64,000 nt of DNA from Helicostylum pulchrum (lineage: Eukaryota > Mucoromycota > Mucoromycetes > Mucorales > Mucoraceae), in NCBI GenBank assembly GCA_025677825.1, contig JAIXMO010000013.1:595780-659779 (forward strand). The letters run 5' to 3'. This document shows positions 34,471 to 47,700 of the stretch, one piece after another. The notes beneath the pieces are model-generated. The model saw only the letters and a program-made list of their open reading frames with translations, did not search any database and was not told where the DNA came from. The translations under genes and the position numbers were made by a program. How positions within the stretch are numbered: the stretch's first letter is position 1; every line of letters begins with the position of its first letter.

Positions 34471-37400
34471 TTATACGGTGCAGTACTTCAAGAGAAGAAT
34501 TTGTGCTAAATTCATTGAGCCAGTAGTAACGTAAATTAAATGAAGGTTGTACGCTGCTTCACGTTTAAGATCTGTTTCGTCTTGTTCTTCTTCATCATCA
34601 TCATGTGCATCGTAGCACTCGTCATCCTCTGGAGACCAGGTGTATACTTCGCTTATAGGCTTTTCATTTTCAATATCCATGTTTTTTCGTGACGGTAAGC
34701 ATAATACTCTTTCGTAATGAGGTACTGCTAAATGAGTTAAACCAAGCATATGGAATGCACGAGCCAAATTGAATTCTGATTCCTGACAGGTTCCGACTAA
34801 TTTGACATATTCCAAAATAAACAGCATACCCTGCATGATTTGTAAATGTCTGTCATCTGATTTACGTTGCATACTTGCTTGAAGTAACGTAATACCCAAA
34901 GATAAAGTGTTCAAAGGATCATTAGGAGCAATCGCATAAGCTCTCATAAAAAACACTATAAAAAACCAGTAGTTAAAATATTGATTTTTGTTACTGTTAA
35001 AAAAAGTTATACTTACAACTAGAGGCAATATAGTTTCTGTTTAAATTCATAATATTTGCAAAAATAGATAGAACGATAGGATTACAATGCGTAATGTCTT
35101 CTGAAAACGCTGAAAGAGTCACATCATCACCGTCCAAGGGATCAGGCACATGGTAATATCTACGGTAATCTTGTTCGTTGGCGGTAGAAGGATCTATATC
35201 CATAGATAAAATTACATCATGTAACTCACGAATTTCATCTTGATCTGGTAGCGCTTCATCTGTCTCTCCTGAATTCTTTTGGTTCCTGGCTACAATTGCG
35301 TCCATTAATCGAATTGTACGTGTAAAGTATTTTAATTGAGATGAAGATCCATAATGTATCGATTCTTTTTCACCGCTCATAATGGCAGTATAAATTCTGT
35401 AAGGTTCGTTTTTAAATTGATAATGGTTACAAAGCCAACGGATACCACTTTGAATAATGAATTCGTTTCTAGTTACCAAACCAATACCTATATATACATA
35501 TATATATTTAGTGTATCAATATATGCGTATGCAGATGAAATAGTTACCCATGAGTGCAAGTTTAAGAGAAGTCTTCTTTTCATTATCGTGATAGAATACA
35601 TTTGTTTTGTATAATTTTTTCATTAATTCATAAGCTTCTTCAGTACGTTTTGTTAATGCTAATATATAACCGAGCTAAGTTTAAAAATGTAAGTAAACTA
35701 ATTCAGTAGTTTTTCTTCTTCTTCTTGTACCTTTAAAAGAATATGAAACCATCTGTCAAATGAAACACCACGGAATGTAGATGACTGAACTAGTTCTTTG
35801 TCTGCTTTTTCTTGTTCTAATATACTCCTTTCTTCTTCATCCAAATCCATCATATCTGCTTCTCCCTCGATTTTAACTTTTCGGGTTCGGGTCCGGATTC
35901 TGTTTGCCATTTGGTGAGCTTCGACATTTAAATTAGCATCACCTTCATCGTTTTTTTCCTTCTTTTTTCCTTTACGGATAGCATAAAAGCCTTGGAATTT
36001 TTTGTGCTATATAAAAAAGAAGCTTTTAATACCAACGTAAAATAATAATAAGAATAATAAAAACTTACTCTTCTATCAGGGTAAAATGCACTTGTACCAC
36101 TAAAATCTTCCCATAAATCTTGTGCACATTTCATATATTCACGAATGACAGATCTATCTGCATCCACTAAATTATCACCAATCAATTTATCTAACGAACT
36201 TAATTTCGCAAATAATCCTTGTACAGTAACATCTCGTTCTTCGTTTAATCTTTGCAGTTCTGCTCGACGTTGACGATAATAATCCGCTTTCGTTTGGCGG
36301 TTGCTTTCATCAAAGATAGATGCCTTTTTAGATTTTGCTCTTCTAGCAGATTTGGCACGGCTTAATCTTTCTTCAGATGTAAGATCCTCATTATCATCCT
36401 CGAATTGGTTTTCGGTCTTTCTTAATTTACGCGTCTCGCGGTTCTTTTTCATGACAAAATCTACTAACTCTAACGCAGCTTCTTCTTTCCCTTGTTCTTC
36501 GTATACTGTAGCCAAAGACATCATGACATCCAAGTTCTCGGGTTGCTCGCCCAATACATTGACGTAAAATACAACAGCAGTCTCAAGTTCACCTACCTCA
36601 TGGTAACAATCTGCAGTACGGATCAATAAATCTACTTCGATTTCACTGGAAGCATCAATAATTCTTTGGAATATGTTTAAGGCAAGATCGTAATGTCGTT
36701 TATCGTAGTAGGCATATGCCACATCTTGATGTAAATCAGGATATAAAGTAGCTGGGTATTGCAATAAATATTGGAAATGTTTGGTTCCTAATCGAACTTG
36801 ATTTAAATAGATTCGGCAAACACCCATTCGCACTCTCAATTCAATAGGGAAATCAGTTCGGCTTTCATCGTCTTCCATGTATTCGTCGTCATCGTCTGTA
36901 CGTTCTAACCACCAAGTCTCGTGTTGACGGTGTTGGATTCGTCGAATACCACTTTTAATTGTGTCCAGAGCACTTCTGTAATCGTTTAAAATAAGGTAGA
37001 GTTCACTCAACATGTTGATCTCGGAGTAACCTAGTTTATCAGCGAATTCATTTTCGTCTTCTTCGTTATCACTTTCTTCTTCATCGTCGTCATCATTTGC
37101 GTGGTATTCGATAGCTGCGTTATATAAATCGATTGCTTCTTTGGTTTTACCTTGGACACGGTACAGTTGTGCTAGTTCGTTGATTACTTTGAAATGGTGT
37201 GGCATAATCTCTAAAATCTTTGTAAAGCCTGCAATGGCATCGGCACTACGTCCAAGTTGTTTATGAAGGAAAGATCTGTCCCATAATGCATCTACGTCTA
37301 AAGGATCTACAAGTAATGCTTTTGTGAAACAGTAAATGGCTTGTTTTATAGCATCGTTTTCACTTTTCGAAAATCTTCGGGTTAATATTACTCAAAAAAT

Positions 37401-38229
37401 AAATTTGGAGCGGGCTAATATACTTTACATTGACTTTTGACCCAATTCTTTCCAAAGAGAAGTATCATTACACATATGAGCTGCTACCATACGTAACTGA
37501 AGCGATTTTTCTTTATTTCCTAATTCTTCGTGCACTAAACCAAGTGTGTTCCAAGCCGGATGTGCATTTGGGTTCTCTTTAATTACATCTTGTAAGATAT
37601 CAATGGCAGCACCATAATCTCTAGCAATATATAATCCGTTGGCTGCGCCCAATTTTCTTTTGATGTCATCAGATAATCGGATTTCACCAAGTAAGGCTCG
37701 CTTTCGAGCTACTTTACTAAGGTTCTTAATACCGATACCGGATGTAAGTGCTAAATTACTCTCAAATTCTTCCATGTCCTTTTCTAATTCGTCTTGACCA
37801 CCTGTTTTTAATTTTAAACGTTGTTGACCTGAATTATCTAATAAATTACTACACAAAATAAAAAAACGTTTAGAGGATTTTTTTTCATGTAGATTTTTTT
37901 TTTTTTTTTTTTTTTTTGCCGTGTTTCATTTACGTGAGTTCACTATCATCGTCAATAAACTCTTCCTTTGGTAATTCTTTTTGAATATCTTCGTCTTCTA
38001 TCCAAGCATCGAGTGAATCGTTGTCGTCCTCTTCCTCGTCTTCTTGTTCGTCTTCACCTTCTAAGGGTAGATCCAAATTACTTTCGGGTTCGTCTTCGAG
38101 TGTTTCATTCTCTTCCAAGTATCCTTCAAATTCTTCTTCGCCACCCATCAATAGTTGAGCAAACGATTCTTCTTTAGAGATATATTCGTCTTCTTTTCCT
38201 TTTCCTTTTTCTTGGGCTGATCTTACCAT
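34471..38229 (-). CDS. TFC4: TFIIIC TPR subunit (tau131/Tfc4)
   Basis: RNA polymerase III assembly factor: TFIIIC binds tRNA-gene promoters and this subunit recruits TFIIIB. Seven exons (38229-37934, 37848-37429, 37374-36069, 36006-35731, 35674-35548, 35487-35017, 34955-34471) give about 1126 residues, in line with 1000-1050 for yeast proteins. A very acidic N-terminus (EGEDEQEDEEEDDN) leads into the TPR array: AANGLYIARDYGAAIDILQD, HPAWNTLGLVHEELGNKEKS, DALWDRSFLHKQLGRSADAI and FKVINELAQLYRVQGKTKEA, then a second set from DLLIRTADCYHEVGELETAV. A basic Arg/Lys linker separates the N-terminal TPRs from the C-terminal helical part (FNLARAFHMLGLTHLAVPHY). The start at 38229 is chosen over an upstream in-frame ATG at 38295 because the upstream stretch is hydrophobic and atypical. 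Confidence 0.93.
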
Positions 38230-39210
38230 TGGTTTTGTAAAAAAAAAAATATGGAAAAGGTACAAAAAAAAATGTATGCCGTTAATTACGGTCACATTTT
38301 TATTTCGTGTTTGGGAATGTCCAATTGGGTGACACAGTGAATCAAGTATAATAAGTAGAATGCGATGAGGGAATCATCCAACTAAAATCTCTCTTCAAAT
38401 TTGACGGTCAGGAAACATTATTTCATCGCTCAAAGATGTTGCACGCTCCCATTTCCTAAATTATTTCGTTAGTTTCTTGGCAGCGAGTTTGTTTTTTTGG
38501 CATTAATTTGTTCTAAATTTAAAAGACTTTTTATTTATTAAAACTAGAATTTATTTTATCGCAGGATATTGTTTATATTCTGATCGATTATGATTCATTG
38601 ATTTTAGCGAGCAAAATAAATGGGCGCTTGGGTTTCAGAGTAGCAAATGGTTATACCTTCTATTTCATCGATGGTTTTGGAATATTTATTTGCATTATCC
38701 TGATTGTATGGCGCAGCATAAAATGAACACGCTGCTTCTTCGTGAGAAATAATAATCATGATTGTTAAAAATGAAATGAAAAATGCACTACGGAGTTCAA
38801 AAAATGTTCCATCATTTGAGAGTACCTGCTGTAAAAAGTTTTAAAATACAGGTCCGTGATAGAGAGTGTTTATATTAAAGAGTTGTTTTGGTAGAAACCT
38901 GATTGTAAATAATAAAAGGCCGTTTATATTGGTAGTATCTGTAAATTATATTCTGTACCGCATTCGACTAGAAAAGATAAAAGAGTATACCAAAATATGC
39001 GTTCTTGATCAAAGTTGTAACTGAAAAGTGTCAAAAAGTAAACAGACAAAAAAATTATCCCGTCATAATAAACGTTAACTTAAGTTGGTCAACCTTTCCC
39101 TTTCTCTCTCCATCGATATATTCTCGGTTTTTAACAAATAAAAAAGTACTAGTTTTTATTATTGTCAGTGGTACTGAAAAAAGAAAAGAAAAGCATTAAT
39201 TGCCCGAAAT
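38230..39210. other. Intergenic region with a short uncertain frame
   Basis: About 980 bases. A minus-strand frame at 38604-38759 codes for 51 residues with a hydrophobic start (MIIISHEEAACSFYAAPYN) and an even codon pattern, but no family or promoter supports it. The rest is AT-rich and featureless. Confidence 0.35.
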
Positions 39211-39588
39211 TTAAGCATAGTCAATGACCTTTTTAACGTAGTAAGTGCCAGCAGCAAGAGAAATGACAGATAATGCGATAGGTACAGGCTTTCTGGTCTT
39301 GATGGCACGAGGAATCATGGCACCACCTAATAAAGTGGTAGCAGCAACGGCGGTTTCATGACCGTAATCCCGGTTTTGTTGGATTAAGTAACCGGCAGCA
39401 CCGTAAAGAGCTCCAACACCAAGACCAGCGATCAAAGAAGGCATAGAACGTGTCTTTGCGAACCCAGCAACACCACTGTTTAATCATTTTTTTTTTAGTG
39501 TTTCGTGGTTTATATGTTAGGGGTTTATTTTTTATATTTACCCAACGGCACACAAGCCAGCTAAAGTATAAGTAGGATGATGAGACAT
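39211..39588 (-). CDS. TMEM14-family mitochondrial membrane protein
   Basis: Two exons (39588-39542, 39475-39211) give 103 residues. Four hydrophobic segments with Gly-rich faces are visible: TYTLAGLCAVGGVAGFA, SLIAGLGVGALYGAAGYLI, AATTLLGGAMIPRA and IALSVISLAAGTYYV. The motif GYLIQQNRDYGHE between segments 2 and 3 is a TMEM14 signature. Animal TMEM14C takes part in porphyrin transport into the mitochondrial matrix; the fungal role is assumed to be similar but is not shown here. Confidence 0.88.
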
Positions 39589-39849
39589 ATCGAAAATAAA
39601 TGTATAAAAGAAAATGAAAAATAACAACCCTCCCTCACTCTTTTTATGCGCTCCCCCAGTTGATTAAAATATATAAGAGTCACGTAGCGGGTTCGTATTT
39701 TATCCGAGAACCGAGCTTAGAAAGCAAGCTCTTCACATCTGAAAAGTTACAGTTGTATTTTTGCTTTGTAATTAAATCAAAGTTTATCCAGAAAGAGAAG
39801 TACATGAAATCTATATTTTATTTTATTTTATCACAGTGTATATGAAATG

Positions 39850-40583
39850 TTAAGCAGCAAAGAATCGTTGAGCAAATTCCATGATACCGATATCATTGGT
39901 ATTAAATTCGTAACAGCCCCACATCACTAAACCAGTGGTACCACCTAAAGTCCAATTGGCAGCTTTATGAAGTCTAGGATAAACGCGCTTAGGAATATAA
40001 TCTGTAATACAAGAATCGAAACCCATATAGATGTGGAAAGGTAATACTACACCTAATAATCCATCAGCAACAGGGTGTGCACCGTAAATTACTTGTGTGG
40101 ACATGAGTGGAATTAATGCAATTGCAGCTCCTCTTTCCATGTTCCAGTGGAATGCACCAAACTCATATCCTTCCTCCTTCTCTTCTACCTTTTCCTCCTT
40201 CTTTTCGTCTTCCTTTTTTTCCTCGGCTAATTCGTTTGCAACTACGTAAAAAAGTCGTGTTAAACTATTTGCATAATTCATTATATGAATCTGTTATATG
40301 ATCCAAGTCTTACCCTTTTCTGTTGTAGCTTTTAATTCATCTTGATTTACTTGGTCGGTTTTAATTGTATCTTTGACATCCTTGTTGTCCTTGCTGTCCT
40401 TGTTGTTAGCGACGTTGGGAGTGGTGGCTAGGATCGAGTTAGTTTGTTTCTTTTAATATGTTCTACAAAAGTATGCAATTGCTTACCAGAGTACGACTTT
40501 TTCAAGTTGAACAAAGAAGGAGTTGCTCTGTTCAATGGCTTATATGTTAAACCAAGAGGTCTAGTTAATGATCTGAATGCCAT
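39850..40583 (-). CDS. Succinate dehydrogenase membrane anchor (CybS/SdhD)
   Basis: Complex II small cytochrome-b subunit. Three exons (40583-40487, 40427-40314, 40241-39850) give 200 residues. The N-terminus is a mitochondrial presequence (MAFRSLTRPLGLTYKPL). A Lys/Glu/Asp-rich spacer of about 70 residues follows and is unusually long. The CybS core has FHWNMERGAAIALIPLMS, HPVADGLLGVVLPFHIYMGF (haem-ligand His) and CITDYIPKRVYPRLHKAANW, then a third membrane span. Confidence 0.9.
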
Positions 40584-40695
40584 AGTTTAAGTATAAGAAA
40601 GAACGTCAAAAAATAAATAAAATATAAACCAGCCCTTTTTTTAAATAAAATGTGACCGGGGGAGCTTCTTTTTTTTTTCTTCTCAACTTTTTACA

Positions 40696-41665
40696 ATGTC
40701 TGAAGGTATTCTTTTTTATAGCAAAAAAAAAAAAAAAAAAGTAGATCTTGTCCATGATCGGTACCTCTAAAAAATACGGTTATAATAGAAACTAGTAATA
40801 AACGAACTATAGATCAGGTTGAAAGTGGTCCCTTTGACGAATTAAAGATCGCTAATGACCAAGTATTAAAAGACACAACAAAGCGATTCACTTGTACGGG
40901 TTGCAACAAAACTGTCAAATATTTTTGTTATAGGTGTTATACCGTAGTTGGCATGGATAGATCAGATATTCCTAGTGTTGATTTGCCTGTTCACTTGGAT
41001 GTGTAAGTATGATATATATCTATCATAGTTATTTTTTTGTTAATATAATTGTAATAATAGAATTAAACATCAAAAAGAATTGGATGGTAAATCAACAGCT
41101 ATTCATGCTAAAATTATTGCAGAAGATGATGTGGATATCTATACGTATCCAAATATTCCAGAATATAAACAACCTGAGCGTACTTTACTGTTATTTCCTG
41201 GACCTGTAAGGACATATATTGAATATTGAAAGGCCAGTTTTTTTTTTTTGTTAATACAGTTTGTTATAGGACGCAAAAAAATTATCAGATATACCTCGAG
41301 AATCATTTGATCGAATTGTAGTTATTGATGGAACGTGGATACAAGCTAAACAAATCACGAATAATACACCTATTTTACAAAAGATGCAACGAGTTACTAT
41401 AGCACCACGTAAGACACACTTTTGGAGATTTCAACAAGTAGATGATTTTCATCTTGCTACTATTGAAGCGATTTATTACTTGTATCGTGAATTTGGACAG
41501 ACTTACGAAGCACCTTATAATGGAAGTTATGATAACCTTTTATTTTATTACAAGTTTTTTTATAATTTAATTCAAAAGAGGTATCAATCAGAAAAGACAG
41601 CCAAGTTTAGTCATCGTCATCAACAGAAAGATTATATTAAATATAGCGACAAAGAAAGTACATAA
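40696..41665 (+). CDS. DTW-domain tRNA-uridine aminocarboxypropyltransferase-like protein
   Basis: Probable tRNA acp3U-forming enzyme of the DTWD family. Four exons (40696-40705, 40789-41002, 41061-41205, 41270-41665) give about 254 residues; the first codes only MSE plus one base. Features: a zinc-binding-like cluster CTGCNKTVKYFCYRC, the conserved LPVHLDVIKHQKELDGKSTA, LLLFPG, and the signature IVVIDGTWIQAKQI (family DTW; here DGTW), then APRKTHFWRFQQVDDFHLAT. DTWD1-type proteins modify U in tRNA using S-adenosylmethionine. It is divergent from SdhD with only about 110 bases between the starts. Confidence 0.88.
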
Positions 41666-41682
41666 TAAAGAATTATTTTAGA

Positions 41683-43448
41683 TTATTTAGTGTTGGGATC
41701 GTTAAGATCACAAGCTCCAGGATGTTTATGACAATATTTAGGCTGGACTGGTTCAGAGTTAATACCACGAGATTGAAGACGATATCCCCAATCGTAAAAG
41801 CGCTCTGATACATCTTCTACTGTACGTCTTTTGCCTTCTTTATCGTAAGATCCAGACCAATACACTTCTGCTGCTGCTGCAGTACGTGGGAAAAGACGAC
41901 CTTCTACTACTGTGGGGCCTGTTTGTTCGGACCACATGGCTACTTCACCGCCTAATATTTTACCAGTATCAGATTCATTAATACCTAATGTCATATCATA
42001 ACTGTAAATTCTTTGCCATGTTTTGAATGGTGCACACCATGAACCTCCACCTCCTCCGTAATTAAATACATCTTTTGCAGTTTCAGATTGTGTGGGAGAA
42101 ATGTATCTGTCATCATTACCAACCCAACCTTATGTAAAAACAAAATATTTAGATTGCGTTTGTGTATGCTAACATAATAATGAAACTTACCACCATGACC
42201 ACAATCAAGATAAAAATAATCATAAGAAGTAACGATAACATCATGACCAAGTTTCGTATATGTACCAGGCGGGGAAAGCCAAACTTGAACTACGGTACTG
42301 TTAGGGTAACTACCTCCGCTCTTGATAGGGTCTTCCCAAATAATAGGTCTCTTTCTGGTTTTGTTAAGGATAAAATCAAGAATTGTGTTTGTAAATTCAA
42401 ACCAAACTTGATTACTAGATGTAAACTTCTTACGCTTGACGTAATCTCTAATTTGGGGAGATAGGTCCCAACATGCAGTATTGATTTCGTCTCCACCAGC
42501 GTGAAATAATGTATCGGGGAAAGTAGCTGTACTTTCTACAATTAAATCTTTGACAAGAGATATAGCTTCAGGGTTAATAGGGTTTAATTGGCCAGCGGGT
42601 GGTTCAGTTGCGTATTCTGCCCAGAATTCGTCAGCACAGATCAATAAATCAGGGTGAGATTCACCAATGGATGCTGTATGAGCTGGCATATCAATTTCTA
42701 AAATGACACGGATACCACGAGATTCGGCGTAAGTGATGATCCCCTTAACATCGGATGGATTATAAGTTTCTTTCTTTGAGTATGCTCCTTTATCGGATAA
42801 TTCGGGGTGAGATCTAAAGTATAATGGCCATGATTGTGAATCAGTTGCATGCCAATGTAAAACGTTCATCTTGTTGTACACTTGTGCGTCGATAATACGC
42901 AAGATAGAAGTAACTGGATAAAATTGACGAGATGTATCCAGTAAAATTCCGCGATGACCGTAAGTTGGTTTATCTCTGATATAGGCGGTATGAATTACCA
43001 ACGAATCGTCTGGGCCTTGCTCCACTAGTTGTGAAAACGTTTCTAATGCACGTAAAGCCCCTACCCAAGTAAGTGCTCTCAATTCTATTTGACCTCCGTT
43101 GGTAGGAACGTTAAGGCTGTAGGATTCATCAATACCAATATCTAGCTTTGCCTTATTGTTTTGAATTTTAAAATCAATTCCTGTAATTGTTTCGCTGGTA
43201 GCTTCTACAGTAAAGTTGGTACTCGGTACTTGAACCGGAACCCATTTTTCTTCTTTAATGAGTAGAGAGTATCGCTGTACTGCATTCTTTACATAGGAAT
43301 TATTGACACCACTAAAACGTAAACGATCGGAAAGAATTGCACTTGTGCCATACCAATTGACAGTTTGAGGGTCAGGAAATAAAAAAGTCTTTGATTCTAC
43401 TAGAGTAGATACTAGACAACATACTGCTGCTAGAGAAAGTAAATTCAT
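41683..43448 (-). CDS. GH20 beta-N-acetylhexosaminidase
   Basis: Secreted exo-hexosaminidase that finishes chitin breakdown. Two exons (43448-42191, 42128-41683) give 567 residues. Signal peptide MNLLSLAAVCCLVSTLVES, a GH20b-type domain, then the catalytic barrel starting GHRGILLDTSRQFYPV. The key pair is in HAGGDEINTACW (Asp-Glu). Substrate-site blocks VLHWHATDSQSWPLYFRSHP, ILEIDMPAHTASIGESHPDL and IIWEDPI are intact; the C-terminal part has GGEVAMWSEQTGPTVVEGRL and FPRTAAAAEVYWS. It is tail-to-tail with the DTW gene, with stops only about 17 bases apart. Confidence 0.95.
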
Positions 43449-43572
43449 TTTTATGGAGGTGATAAAATGAAAAATGGAAAAGAAAGGAGTATATAAAGAG
43501 GGGAATTTATATTTATACGGACAAAAAATGTATGTTTTTATATTTATTTGTATTACAGCTAATTTCACTTGT

Positions 43573-44229
43573 TTAAAGGGAGGATTTTGATTTTCTAATA
43601 TCAGCGACTGTACCGTCATACGTTTCGACTACTTCCTGTCTTTTTTCAAACATTTCATACCAGCTAAATAATTTAGGACCCTTTTCAGCGAAGAAATCAC
43701 GTTCTGGTAAAGAATAAAGATCGGCCATAGCAGGATACATAAAGTAATCAGCCCAAGTTAATTTATCACCACACAAGAAAGGGCCTTTCACCATACTATC
43801 CACAGCTTGAATAATTCTACCAGATCTCTTTAATCTGGTCTCTAATAACTGAGTAATTTCTTCTTCTGTTTTACCTTCCTTTTCATATTGATCGCGAGGT
43901 TTCGAGATACCAAATACAACGTGATGAAAGATATAATCACTTAGCACACTGATCATTTGATCAACTAAAAGTCTTGTTTCTAAATCCTTGGGTGTCAGGT
44001 CTGTACCAAAAACGGTATCAATATAGTCACGAATAGCGGAAGTTTCAAAAATTGCCTTGTCTTTATGTAATAAAGAAGGGACACGACCAAAGGGGTTGTA
44101 TTTGTAAGCAGATTTGGAATGAGGAAGAGTCTGTTCAAGTTTGTAATCTTGGCCCATGTGCATAAAAACCATACGCATGGTACGGGTATAAGTAGAGAAG
44201 GGTACGCCAATCAAGGTAGGAGTGCTCAT
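43573..44229 (-). CDS. Glutathione S-transferase-like protein
   Basis: Intronless, 218 residues. Thioredoxin-fold N-terminus with PTLIGVPFSTYTRTMRMVF and YNPFGRVPSLLHKDKAIFET, where the V-P and E-(T/S) glutathione-contact residues are visible, followed by an all-helical C-terminal domain with FLCGDKLTWADYFMYPAMAD. The sequence fits fungal soluble GSTs. The substrate is not predictable. Its upstream region is shared with the divergent POM152 gene. Confidence 0.9.
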   Translation of the reverse strand: MSTPTLIGVPFSTYTRTMRMVFMHMGQDYKLEQTLPHSKSAYKYNPFGRVPSLLHKDKAIFETSAIRDYIDTVFGTDLTPKDLETRLLVDQMISVLSDYIFHHVVFGISKPRDQYEKEGKTEEEITQLLETRLKRSGRIIQAVDSMVKGPFLCGDKLTWADYFMYPAMADLYSLPERDFFAEKGPKLFSWYEMFEKRQEVVETYDGTVADIRKSKSSL

Positions 44230-44713
44230 TTGTAGTTGCTGTTGTAAGGGTTGTAAGTTAAAGTATAGAAAAGCAAACTAAACTATAAAAAAATTGGGGT
44301 TTAAATACTTTTTTTTTTCCTTTACTGCACTAAAATTCTCATGCTCAATAATTAGGTCGTTTTTTTTATTTATTTTTCCTGTCTACTCTTGTGGGCAATT
44401 ACATCTATTTAAGGAAAGTATATTACGCTTGTACACATTTAAAGAAGTACAGTCCGGCTGGTGGAGGGAAGTGTTCTCCTGGGACTGAATTTAGTATGTA
44501 TAGCAGGACTGCTTTGAATGGTAAAGGAAAAAAAAAATATACGAAAGTGTCTTTTTTTTTGTTTATAAAAAAAAAACGCGTAGACCGTGTCTATTACCTT
44601 TTTATCACAAATACAAAAAAAAAAGGGTCTATAACGCCATACAAACGAAAACCTATTTTTTTTTAACGAGCACACACTTTTTTTTTCTCTCATTGTAATT
44701 ACTTCATATAAAC
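44230..44713. other. Divergent promoter region GST / POM152
   Basis: About 480 bases, AT-rich with T-runs, serving two divergent genes. No individual element is called. Confidence 0.45.
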
Positions 44714-47700
44714 ATGCCACCCCAACAAACCGGTGGTAGTGTACCCGCAGCTCATTTGAGAGCGCTCATACCTTCTTCAGTTATGGAATTTCACTATCAA
44801 CGTCAATGTGCTATTGCCATCCTTGTTGCTTTACAAGCTTGGAAACTAAAAGATTTTTTCGATGTATACTATACTGCTTACCCCGAACTATACAGTGGCA
44901 TTATATCCAAATGGTGGTTCATTGATGCTTTTTATCTTATAGCCCTTTATATTGCAAAGATTCCTTGGCTACAATTTACTACAATGAAAACAATCTGCTT
45001 AATGTTTATTGCCTTTGCGTTTGATTTGTCTGTTTTCTCTTTCCCTACTGTAAGTGCTTTTCTTTTTTTTTTTTAAAAAAAAAAGTTTTTTTAGTGACAA
45101 CTTTCTTTTAGCTTGGATTCTCCGGATTATTTTTAAACATGATGTTTGGTAAGAAACAGGATATGTGTGAGGGGAGGGAGGAATAGTATACTAATGCGAA
45201 TCAAAATAGGTAATTCACTTGGTAAACAAACAAGTGTATCTCAAGGTAGACTTATTAATGTCAAGGATGTTGTGTTCAATACTTCTCATATTTTGGGTAG
45301 ACATACTGTACATATCCTTCCTTACGGGTAAGTAATTTTTTTAATACGCACACAAAGAGAGTACGAGAGGCTAATGAGATATATATATATATATATATAT
45401 ATTAGTACTGCAAAGTTAAACCCTCACGATGAAGTATATTGCTTGCCATCAGCAGAACTTGGAAAGAAAGAAATTCATATACCCATCATTTTAAACAACA
45501 CCGTACCACGCACTGTTTCCATCTCACGTCATGATTTTGAAACAGGAACGACCACCGTAAAAGCTTATTCTGGTAGAGATATTCAACGTGCAACTGAAAT
45601 TGGACATACAAAGGAAGGTGTCGAATATTATTATATTCGTGTTCGTAAATCAGGTGTATATAAACTTGACAAGATTGTCTCTCAAGATGGTGTAGATGTA
45701 CGTTTGTATAACCGTCAAGTGTATGTATTTACCTGTCCTTATGCACACTTCAAACCTGTTGCAGCTCATGATTATTGTACTGGTGATAAAGAAACGCTCC
45801 AAATTGAAGTGATGGGTGTACCACCTTTAAGTATCGAGTATAAAAAGAAATTGGGTAGACAAGAGTTAAAATTAAAATTGAATCGTATTCAACCTGAAGA
45901 ATTCGATTCACCTTTACAACGTCTTCCTGATGGTCTTCGTTCCGCTGATCCTTCCTTTTTTACTACTGTTCATGGTGATAATTATGATTGGGCCGCTCTT
46001 CAACATTTAAATGTTCCTTTGAACCTTACGTTTGAATCTTCTTCTAGACAAGAATTTCAATTGGAAAGAGTGGTAGATGGTGCTGGTAATGAATTGGATT
46101 TATCTGATTTGGCTCCTCAAAGTTTTGTTGTACATGGCCATCCAACTGCTAAGTTCCAATGCAGTCAAACACATCCTGTGAACCTTTTGATTGGTGCTAA
46201 ATCTGCTCAACTGCCTGTCAGTCTTGAAGGTACTGGCCCCTTCCACTTGGAATACAATTATTCTGCTGAAGAAGAAAGCTTAGTACGTAAAGCAAAGTTA
46301 AATAACGGAGATAACTCTATCTCTGTGAATGCACCTGGTGAATACAACTTGATCTCTATCAGTGACAAGTATTGTACTGGTCATGTTATGTTCCCTTCCA
46401 TATGTCAAGTTGTTCAACCTGAATTACCCACCGTTAAATTAAGCGCTACACCTATTCCATCTGAATGTGCTGGTGATAGTGAAATCGGTATGAAGTTTGT
46501 GGCTGAATTTGTAGGTGCACCACCTTATATCCTTGATTACGTTGTTACAAAACAAAATGGTAGATCCAAGACTGTGGTTGAAAGAAAGAGAGAATACATT
46601 GATCGTTCTCGTCATATCTTTTCCTACTTGCCTAGCTCCAGTGGTGAATACACTTACGAGTTCAACTCTTTGGATGATTTACATTATAAAAAGCGTCCTA
46701 CCCAAATTGCGCCTATTAAACAAACTGTTCATCCTCAACCTGATGCCAAGTTTAGTTCTAATGGTCGTCGTGCCATTCGTACTTGTCTTGGTGAAGATAT
46801 TTCAGTGGATGTTGATTTACGTGGTACTGGTCCTTTTAAATTATCTTGGATTCATAGTAATCAATTATATTCTGATACGGTGCAAGGCAATAAGTATACA
46901 ATCAGGTTACCTCCCTTTGAACGCGCTGGTCATCATGTCGTTTCGCTTGTAAAGATTCAAGACGCTAATGATTGTGTCAAGGATTTGGAATCTCGTGACT
47001 TCACTATTGATGTGCGTCGTGATCGACCTACTGCTTTCTTCCATACCAATGGTGATAATGTTCGCAAGGTTGAAATTACTGAAGGAACAACTACCAGTTT
47101 ACCTATCCGTCTTACTGGTGAAGGACCTTGGTTTGTTACTTACCGTAATGTTGAGTTGGGAGACAGAAGTAAGAAGACAGAACGTTTTGCTGATCCTAAC
47201 GCCTCTATCGAAGTCAATGATATCGGTCATTATGAATTATTGAATGTAGAGGATTCAATCTGTAAGGGTGATGTCTTAAAGCCTCAATACCTTATTCAAT
47301 GGTTGGATAAACCTACCATGTCTATTGCTGATGATAAAACTATTGAATTGTCTGATGGTCATTATGAACTTCCTGCTGTTTGTCAAGGTTCTACTGATGC
47401 AGTTGGTGTTGAATTTAACGGTCTTGGTCCTTTCTTCTGTTCTTACAAGGAATACCGTGGTCTCACTGGTCGTCGTGATTTCAAATTTATTGGCCAAGAA
47501 GAAATGACACCTAATATGAAGCGTATTCGTTTACCTTTAAAGACTCGCGAAGCTGGTAAATACCGTTACGTGTTTGAAAAATTATCTGATCAACGTTATA
47601 CGACACCTTTACCTGTCAAAAACTTGCAAGTGGAACAAATGGTACATGCTACACCTACAGTGAAATTTACAGCAAAACATGCTCGTAAGGAACGTACTTT

